Positions 9,214 through 14,877 of a stretch of DNA of 32,502 nt are shown one piece after another; the stretch's first letter is position 1; each line of letters begins with the position of its first letter. A program made the translations under genes and the position numbers. Origin of the DNA: Streptomyces bungoensis (GTDB lineage: Bacteria; Actinomycetota; Actinomycetes; Streptomycetales; Streptomycetaceae); NCBI RefSeq assembly GCF_001514215.1, contig NZ_KQ948881.1:31323-63824 (forward strand), written 5' to 3'. The notes beneath the pieces are model-generated. The model ran no database searches, was not told the DNA's origin, and was given only the letters and a program-made list of their open reading frames with translations.

Positions 9214-10109
9214 GGCAGCAGCACCGCCCGGACGGTCAGCGCGAGGTACGTGACCACGACGAAACCGGTCGCGGCCGCCATCGGCCAGCCGCCGCTGCCG
9301 GCGGCGAGGAACCGCCGGGTGCCCCAGGCGGGCAGGGCCGCAGCCAGGCAGGGCAGCAGCCCGAGGGGACCGCCGGACGCGAACAGCGGCACCTGGCAGC
9401 AGACCGCACCGGCCGCGAGGCCCGCGGTGACCGCCGCGCTGCGGCGCGGTCCGAGGTCGGTGGAGTAGAGGCGGGCTCCCGGCGGCGCCTCCCAGGACGT
9501 CTTGCGGGCGAACTCGAAGTGCAGGAACACGCAGGCGCACAGGGCGAGCAGGACCGCGCCGCGCCAGTCGGCGTGGATGGTTCCGGCGGCGACGAGCGAC
9601 CCGTAGACGTAGACGCCGAGCAGCACCTGCACCGGGTAGGTGACCGCGAGGTTGAGCAGCTGCCGGTCGCGTACCGCGGGCGACAGCCGCTCCAGAACGG
9701 CCAGGAACAGTCCGTAGCCGAGGGCCGCGAGGAGGAGCAGGGCCGCCGTGGCCGAGCGGGCCGCGTTCAGCGCCGTCACCGCCACGGTGATCACCGCCAT
9801 CGCGCCGCGCAGTTCGGCCGCGGTGATCGCGCCGGTGACGAGCGGCCGGTCGGGGTGGTGCACGCGGTCGTGGGCGAGGTCCTTCTGCTCGTCCAGCATG
9901 CGCAGGAAGAGCAGGGCCAGGACGACGCTCACGGCCCGCACCCAGGTGGCGCCGGACGGCCGCCACGGCGTGCCGGTCAGGGCCACCGCCGACCCCTCCA
10001 GGGTGAGGACCCACAGCACTCCGTAGCTGGCGTAGATCTGCGGCCGGAACATGCGCAGCACGAAGCGGCCCAGTCTGGCGGGTACGCGGGGGGCGGCGAC
10101 GGTGGTCAC
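9210..10109 (-). CDS. UbiA-family membrane prenyltransferase-like protein with divergent second motif
   Basis: 299 residues with eight to nine membrane segments. The first Asp-rich motif is present as LDEQKDLAHD (72-81; Asp73, Asp77, Asp81), followed by the family's PDRPLVTG (86-93, compare NRPLPSG in UbiA/MenA). The second motif, normally DxxxD with a preceding Tyr, is replaced by HFEFARK (197-203) followed by LYSTDLG. Thus the Mg-diphosphate site is only half canonical. UbiA enzymes join a prenyl diphosphate to an aromatic, a sugar phosphate or a glycerol-phosphate lipid in the membrane. The start GTG 10109 has GGAAGAG upstream. Downstream it overlaps the nitroreductase; 53 bases separate it from the AfsA gene before it. 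Donor and acceptor are unknown; a glycerol-type acceptor is suggested only by the neighbouring AfsA homologue. Confidence 0.85.
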   Translation of the reverse strand: MTTVAAPRVPARLGRFVLRMFRPQIYASYGVLWVLTLEGSAVALTGTPWRPSGATWVRAVSVVLALLFLRMLDEQKDLAHDRVHHPDRPLVTGAITAAELRGAMAVITVAVTALNAARSATAALLLLAALGYGLFLAVLERLSPAVRDRQLLNLAVTYPVQVLLGVYVYGSLVAAGTIHADWRGAVLLALCACVFLHFEFARKTSWEAPPGARLYSTDLGPRRSAAVTAGLAAGAVCCQVPLFASGGPLGLLPCLAAALPAWGTRRFLAAGSGGWPMAAATGFVVVTYLALTVRAVLLP

Positions 10110-10162
10110 TGCGGGGGCTCTTCCTGTCCGGGGACGGGGCGGGGGTGGCACGCGCACGGCAC

Positions 10163-11146
10163 TCACACGGCCCCGTGGACCGCCGGGGCCGCGAGGACGG
10201 CCGGCCGTCCCGGGGCGTCCGGATCGGCGAGTGTGATCCGGGCGTCGGCGGCCAGGGCTCCGGACTGGTGCAGGGTGCACTCGACGCCGGTGCCGGCCGG
10301 GTCGGCGACCGCGCGGCACTCCAGGGGCAGGTCCATCTCGGCGAAGCAGCGGAAGCGCACGGCCAGCCCGACCGGCAGCGCCGTGGGCGTGCGGACGGTG
10401 CCGGCGGCGACCGCCGCGGTCAGGGCGAGCTGGCGGAAGGCCTCCAGCTCCAGCATGCCGGGCACGTGGTCGACCCAGTGGTCGTAGAGGGTCGGGTGCG
10501 AGGTGTCGGCGACCAGGAGTGCCGTGCGGCTGCCGTCGTCGGCGGCGCGCGGCGGGGAGATGACCGCGTTCGCCGGGTCGCGCCGGCCGACGAGGACGGG
10601 GTCGACGTGCGCCACGGACAGGGCGACCGGCACCTCGGGCAGCCCGAGGGCGCCGCGCTGCCGGGCCCGCAGCCGCGTCCAGTCCTGCGGTGGCATCCAG
10701 GAGTAGTCGATACGGGCCAGCAGGGCCTCGCGGGCGCCGATGGCCAGGGTGAAGCGCAGCCGCAGGCCGGTGACCCCGGCCCGGGTGCGGAACCGGTGCT
10801 CGACCCGGGTGGCGACGACGGCCTCGGTGGGCCGGTCGCCGCGGGCGAGGGCCGCCGGGTCCGGTACCTCGAAGTCGATCGCGCGCAGCAGGAACTTGTG
10901 CCCGAGGGGGACGTCGAAGTAGCGGTGGGCGACCACGAAGATGCCCTGCCTGCACGCCTCCAGCAGCAGCAGGGGGTCGTGGCGGGTACGCGGGCCGAGG
11001 GTGTCGTGGTAGAAGGCGTGGTGCCGGGGGAGCTGGGCGGCCAGCAGCACCTCGTCCCGGCCGCTGCGCTCGGCGTCGGTCAGGAAGACCTCGGCGACCG
11101 CGGCGCGGTGCACCAGTTCCCTGGGGAGTGTCCGGGTGAACTGCAC
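10163..11146 (-). CDS. AfsA-family butyrolactone-type condensing enzyme (double hot-dog)
   Basis: 327 residues with the two-repeat layout of AfsA (A-factor synthase). Repeat 1 has HDPLLLLEACRQ (56-67) followed by VPLGHKFLL (79-87); repeat 2 has HPTLYDHWVDHVPGMLELEA (217-236) and then FRQ. These are the diagnostic AfsA signatures, with the conserved E..RQ in both repeats. AfsA transfers a beta-ketoacyl group from ACP to dihydroxyacetone phosphate, and the ester cyclises to a butenolide phosphate. GTG 11146 is chosen for its perfect GAGGAG site; it lies 10 bases after the NDPK-like gene. Unlike usual afsA genes, it is inside a seven-gene metabolic operon and has no ArpA-type TetR receptor gene beside it. 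It could make a hormone, or supply a C3-containing building block for another compound. Confidence 0.92.
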   Translation of the reverse strand: MQFTRTLPRELVHRAAVAEVFLTDAERSGRDEVLLAAQLPRHHAFYHDTLGPRTRHDPLLLLEACRQGIFVVAHRYFDVPLGHKFLLRAIDFEVPDPAALARGDRPTEAVVATRVEHRFRTRAGVTGLRLRFTLAIGAREALLARIDYSWMPPQDWTRLRARQRGALGLPEVPVALSVAHVDPVLVGRRDPANAVISPPRAADDGSRTALLVADTSHPTLYDHWVDHVPGMLELEAFRQLALTAAVAAGTVRTPTALPVGLAVRFRCFAEMDLPLECRAVADPAGTGVECTLHQSGALAADARITLADPDAPGRPAVLAAPAVHGAV

Positions 11147-11156
11147 GGTCCGCTCC

Positions 11157-12101
11157 TCAGTTGCGGGGGGCGCGGACGGTGGCCAGGTGGCGGCGCCAGG
11201 TGCCGGCGTCGGCTCCGTCCAGTACGGGTGCGCGGCCGGGCTGCCGCATGGGCAGCACCTTGGAGCCGACGATGACGGTGTCCCACGGGTCGAGGTCGAT
11301 CCCGCGCTCCCACGCGGTCTCCAGCATCGTGCGCGGGGTGGCGGCCGGGTCGGCGCAGCCGTGCCGGGCCACGGCGTCGGCCAGCCGTTCGACGGCGGGC
11401 TCGAAGTCGAGGTCCCGGGGCTTGGTCGCGGCATAGAGGCGGCCGGTCAGTTCCAGGGCGTGGGCGGTGCGGTCCTCGTCCGCGAGGGCGGAGCGCAGGA
11501 GGCTGTCGCGCGCGGTGTCGTCGAAGTGCACGGCCAGCTCGCGCAGCACGTCGGCGGGTTCGTCGGGCGTGTGCACCAGGTTCAGCAGGTAGCTGTGACG
11601 GCCGAGGAGGTGGCGCAGCTGGCCGGGCTGCCGTGCGTCGGGGTCCGTGGGGCCCTTGAGCCGGGTGAGTTCGACGGACGCGGGGACGTCGAGGTCGCGT
11701 TCGGGGCGTACGACGAGCACGAGCGCGTCGGCGTCCTCCAGGAAGAGCGCCGCCAGCCGCCTGCGGTAGGGGGTGGCGAGGTTCCACTGGAAGTACCACA
11801 GGGAGCGGATCATGGTGCGGGTCAGCCGGGTGACCGCGGCGCCCACGATGCGGAAGCCGTGCTCGGCCAGCCAGTCCACGGCCGCGTCGAGCCTGCGGGC
11901 CACCACCGCGTCGGGTTTCAGCAGCAGTGCGGCGTGCCGGTGGGCGAAGCCGGTGACGTCGCCGGTGAGGGCGGCGAGCTGTTCGTAACCCTCCTGGTAG
12001 TAGGTGTCCGCGCCGTACAGCCGCTGTTTGGCGGGATGGCAGGTCAGCAGCGGGGAGACGGGTATGCCGTGCGGGGGCTCGGCGGGGTGGGCGGGGGTCA
12101 T
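11157..12101 (-). CDS. Nucleoside-diphosphate-kinase-like protein with C-terminal extension
   Basis: 314 residues, about twice a normal NDP kinase. The region 55-195 carries NDPK hallmarks: LLLKPDAV (60-67, Lys62), LKGPTDPDARQPGQLR (148-163, matching LGATNP..PGTIR) and LLNLVHTPDE (172-181), where His177 corresponds to the phosphorylated active-site His in NxVHxSD. A 54-residue N-terminal part with no recognised domain and a roughly 115-residue C-terminal part (VERLADAVARHG ... TVIVGSKVLPM) are extra. The Arg/Asn pattern is looser than in housekeeping NDPKs. ATG 12101 overlaps the SDR stop (ATGA) and has GGGAG upstream. Possible roles: ping-pong phosphoryl transfer to a phosphorylated small molecule, or regeneration of NTP for the neighbouring nucleotidyltransferase. 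The substrate is unknown. Confidence 0.8.
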   Translation of the reverse strand: MTPAHPAEPPHGIPVSPLLTCHPAKQRLYGADTYYQEGYEQLAALTGDVTGFAHRHAALLLKPDAVVARRLDAAVDWLAEHGFRIVGAAVTRLTRTMIRSLWYFQWNLATPYRRRLAALFLEDADALVLVVRPERDLDVPASVELTRLKGPTDPDARQPGQLRHLLGRHSYLLNLVHTPDEPADVLRELAVHFDDTARDSLLRSALADEDRTAHALELTGRLYAATKPRDLDFEPAVERLADAVARHGCADPAATPRTMLETAWERGIDLDPWDTVIVGSKVLPMRQPGRAPVLDGADAGTWRRHLATVRAPRN

Positions 12102-13189
12102 CGGTGGGTGCTCCCGTCGGGTCGGGCGGCGGCCGGGTCCTGGCGCGGGTCCGGGCCGAGGTAGCCGGTCGTGAGGCAGTGGTCGAGGAGGCGGCGCAGG
12201 TAGGGCCGGGCGCCCGTGGGCGCCGGGGGGTGGCCGAAGGCCGCGGCCCGGGTGGCGTCGAAGTGGACGCGCCGCCGGAAGTAGGTGTCGTAGAGGGAGA
12301 TGACGCGGTCGTAGTAGGGGCGTTCGCGGTCGGGCAGGGCCGTGGCGCGGAAGGCGGAGGGCGGGACGAACCGGGGCACCTGGAACGACGGGTACTCGGC
12401 GAGGACGTCGGAGACGTCCCGCAGGGTGAGTTCGTGGCCGACGGCGTGCAGGGTGTGGCCCTCGGCGTCCTCGAACCGGCCGGCGGCCGCGGTCACGAGG
12501 TCGGCGACGCGGTCGACCGGGACCAGGTCGAGGACGGCGTCGTAGCGGCCGGGCACGGTGCGCACCAGGCCTCTGGTGAGGACCCGGAGCACGGGGTAGA
12601 TGGTCTTGTGGTCGCGGACGCGGCCGGTGCGGTGGGCGCCGGTGACGATGCTCGGGCGCACCACGGTCACGGGCAGGCCGTCCGCCGCCGCCTTGCGGAC
12701 CAGGGTCTCGGCGGCCAGTTTGCTCTTCTCGTAGCCGTTGCCGGGGCGTTGGCCGACGTCGAGGTCGTCCTCGCGGGCGGTGCCGTCGCGTTCCCCGCAC
12801 ACGTAGGCGGTGCTGACGTGCACCAGCGGGGTCCGGTCGAGGAGGGCGAGGCTCAGGACGTGCCGGGTGCCGGCGACGTTGATGCTCTCGTACCGCTCCG
12901 CGGGCAGTCCGAAGTCGGTGACGGCGGCGCAGTGCACGATGCGGTCGGCGGTCCGGACGAGGCGTCGGTCGTCCTCGCTCAGCCCGAGGCCGGGGCGGGT
13001 GATGTCGCCGGTGATCCGGGTCAGGGCGCCCGGGCCCGGGGTGAGTTTTCTGCCGTTGTTGCGGACGAGGTCGCCGTTGCGGTGCAGCAGTGTCAGCACG
13101 GTGTGACCGGCGGCGGTGAGCCGGGCGGTCACCTCCGCGCCCACGAAACCGCTGGCGCCGGTCACCAGCACCGTCATCGGGTCGGACAT
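12098..13189 (-). CDS. Extended SDR / NAD-dependent epimerase-like or thioester-reductase-like enzyme
   Basis: 363 residues. Rossmann motif TGASGFVG (10-17), HCAAVTDF around 87-93, active-site VSTAYVCGE (125-133) and YEKSK (153-157; Tyr153, Lys157), then VVRPSIVTGAHRTGR. The last two features, with a long C-terminal substrate part, resemble the thioester-reductase and male-sterility group (fatty acyl reductases, Lys2 R domains) more than sugar epimerases. It may therefore reduce a carbonyl or thioester with NAD(P)H. ATG 13189 has GAGGAG seven bases upstream. It is the third gene of the operon, 35 bases after the nucleotidyltransferase gene and overlapping the NDPK-like gene. In a butyrolactone-type route it could reduce the side-chain ketone; this is inferred from neighbours only. 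Confidence 0.85.
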   Translation of the reverse strand: MSDPMTVLVTGASGFVGAEVTARLTAAGHTVLTLLHRNGDLVRNNGRKLTPGPGALTRITGDITRPGLGLSEDDRRLVRTADRIVHCAAVTDFGLPAERYESINVAGTRHVLSLALLDRTPLVHVSTAYVCGERDGTAREDDLDVGQRPGNGYEKSKLAAETLVRKAAADGLPVTVVRPSIVTGAHRTGRVRDHKTIYPVLRVLTRGLVRTVPGRYDAVLDLVPVDRVADLVTAAAGRFEDAEGHTLHAVGHELTLRDVSDVLAEYPSFQVPRFVPPSAFRATALPDRERPYYDRVISLYDTYFRRRVHFDATRAAAFGHPPAPTGARPYLRRLLDHCLTTGYLGPDPRQDPAAARPDGSTHR

Positions 13190-13224
13190 CGGTGGCTCCT
13201 CGGGGAGGGTCGGGCAGGGTCCGG

Positions 13225-14877
13225 TCACCGGGCCTGGTGGGGCTGGGCGCCGTTGCTGGCCAGCAGGTCGCGGGCCTCTTCGATGGGCAGTTCCGCGTCG
13301 AGGTGGGAGCCGAGGCGCAGCCAGTCGTAGCCGAGTTGCAGGGTGGCCCGCCAGGTGTCGGCGGACTCGAAGGAGAGCGGGAAGGAGTCGGCGCCCGCGG
13401 CGCCGCGCACCAGAAGGACGCAGGAGCGCAGGTCGGCGAGGAGCGCGTCGCCCTCCTGCGCCGATCCGACGGTGCGCGGCAGCAGTTCCCGGGCGCGGGC
13501 CGTGGCCGGCCGGGTGGCGGGCGGCAGCAGGTCGAGGCGGCGTACGAGGTCGGAGTCGGCGGGCAGCGGGTGCACGCCGTGGGCGCTGAACAGTCCGCGC
13601 AGCGCGGCGTGCACGGCGCGGCGCGCCGTGAGCTCGGCGACCCGCCACTGGCCGCGCTGCAGAGCGCCGGTCAGATCCTCGACGGCGTTCTCGACGACCA
13701 CGTTGGACCACACCAGGGCCATGGCGGCGGCGGCGAACCGGTCGGCGGGCAAGGGCAGCAGGTCGACGGCGCGGGGGCCGCCGACGGCCGCGCCGCGCAC
13801 CGACAGCAGCGGCTGTGCGGTGGAGGGCGGCGGGGTGACGGGGCCGGACGGGGCGGCGAGCGGCAGCGCGGGGCTGACGGTTCCGCCGCCCTTCCAGGCG
13901 AGGCGGACCAGCCCGTACCGCAGGAAGGCGGCCAGCAGGGGGCCCGGTTCGGCGACACCGGTGCCGGCGGCCGCGGCCAGGACGCGGGGCAGCGGCCGGC
14001 CCAGGACCAGGGAGCGCCAGACGGCGCCGGCGTCGTCGCCCAGGACGAACACCTCCCGCCGGCCGCGGACGACGTGCACCCGGTCGCCGGTCTGCCAGGT
14101 GGTCACGCCGCGCACGCGTTCCACGGTGAGCGGCTCGGGCCGCCGGGGGACGCCGGTGAGGTCCAGGTCCTCGGCGAAGTCGAGGCAGGCGGTCAGGTGT
14201 TCGCGGGCGGCGTCGGCGTCGCCGGGCGCGGGGGTGGCGGCCTGCAGCCGCCAGTAGCGGTCGCGTACGTCCGGCCGGCCGGCCCGGTCCAGTTGCAGGG
14301 ACAGCCACTTGGGTTCGAGATAGGTCTCGCCCAGGCCGGCCGCCCAGGACTTGACGGTCTGCACGAGTCCGGCGCGGGCCCAGTCGACCGCCTCGTCGCT
14401 CTCGCCGAGGCACAGCAGCGCCGTCGCGTGCCGCAGGGCCTGGCGGGCCCGGTGCGCCCACCAGTCGGCGGCGATCCGGCGGAAGCGCTCAAGGGGCAGC
14501 ATCGCCTTGACCTCCTCGACCAGGGCGTGGCCGCGCAGCGGGTGGCTGTGCAGCAGGCGCTGGCAGCGGTTGAGGAGGTCCTCGGAGAGCCGGCCGGGCC
14601 GCGCGGCGTCCTTCTCCAGCTCGCGGAACTGGGCGGCGAGCCGGCCCACCGACCGGGTGCGGATCTCCACGCGGCGGCCGTCGACGAACAGCAGCGACGG
14701 CATGGTCGGCAGGTCGTCCTCGGTACGGCCGACGAGCAGGAAGTCGATGTCGGAGGAGGGATTGCCGAACCCCTCCGCGATGGAGCCCTCCAGGGTCACG
14801 GCCCACTCGGTGCCGTGCGGCAGTTCGGTGAGGGACTTCTCCAGCAGGTCCTGCAGCTGGTCCTCGGTGAGGATCAC
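13225..14877 (-). CDS. Pol-beta-fold nucleotidyltransferase fused to a PqqD-like segment
   Basis: 550 residues. The N-terminus has the nucleotidyltransferase signature LEGSIAEGFGNPSSDIDFLL (29-48): Gly31-Ser32 followed by Asp43-x-Asp45, and a third acidic strand around VEIRTRS. An alpha-helical part (about 100-225) follows. Residues about 240-315 (VERVRGVTTWQTGDRVHVV ... LGDDAGAVWRSLVLGR) look like a PqqD-type winged fold, as used to hold peptides or carriers. The C-terminal 200 residues are helical (VVVENAVEDLTGALQRG ... ARRAVHAALRGLFSAHGVHP), like the HEPN-type or kanamycin-nucleotidyltransferase C-terminal bundle. GTG 14877 overlaps the dikinase stop (GTGA). It probably transfers a nucleotide to a hydroxyl or phosphate of a small molecule; antibiotic inactivation (self-resistance) is an alternative. 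No close characterised homologue is recognised. Confidence 0.8.
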   Translation of the reverse strand: MILTEDQLQDLLEKSLTELPHGTEWAVTLEGSIAEGFGNPSSDIDFLLVGRTEDDLPTMPSLLFVDGRRVEIRTRSVGRLAAQFRELEKDAARPGRLSEDLLNRCQRLLHSHPLRGHALVEEVKAMLPLERFRRIAADWWAHRARQALRHATALLCLGESDEAVDWARAGLVQTVKSWAAGLGETYLEPKWLSLQLDRAGRPDVRDRYWRLQAATPAPGDADAAREHLTACLDFAEDLDLTGVPRRPEPLTVERVRGVTTWQTGDRVHVVRGRREVFVLGDDAGAVWRSLVLGRPLPRVLAAAAGTGVAEPGPLLAAFLRYGLVRLAWKGGGTVSPALPLAAPSGPVTPPPSTAQPLLSVRGAAVGGPRAVDLLPLPADRFAAAAMALVWSNVVVENAVEDLTGALQRGQWRVAELTARRAVHAALRGLFSAHGVHPLPADSDLVRRLDLLPPATRPATARARELLPRTVGSAQEGDALLADLRSCVLLVRGAAGADSFPLSFESADTWRATLQLGYDWLRLGSHLDAELPIEEARDLLASNGAQPHQAR

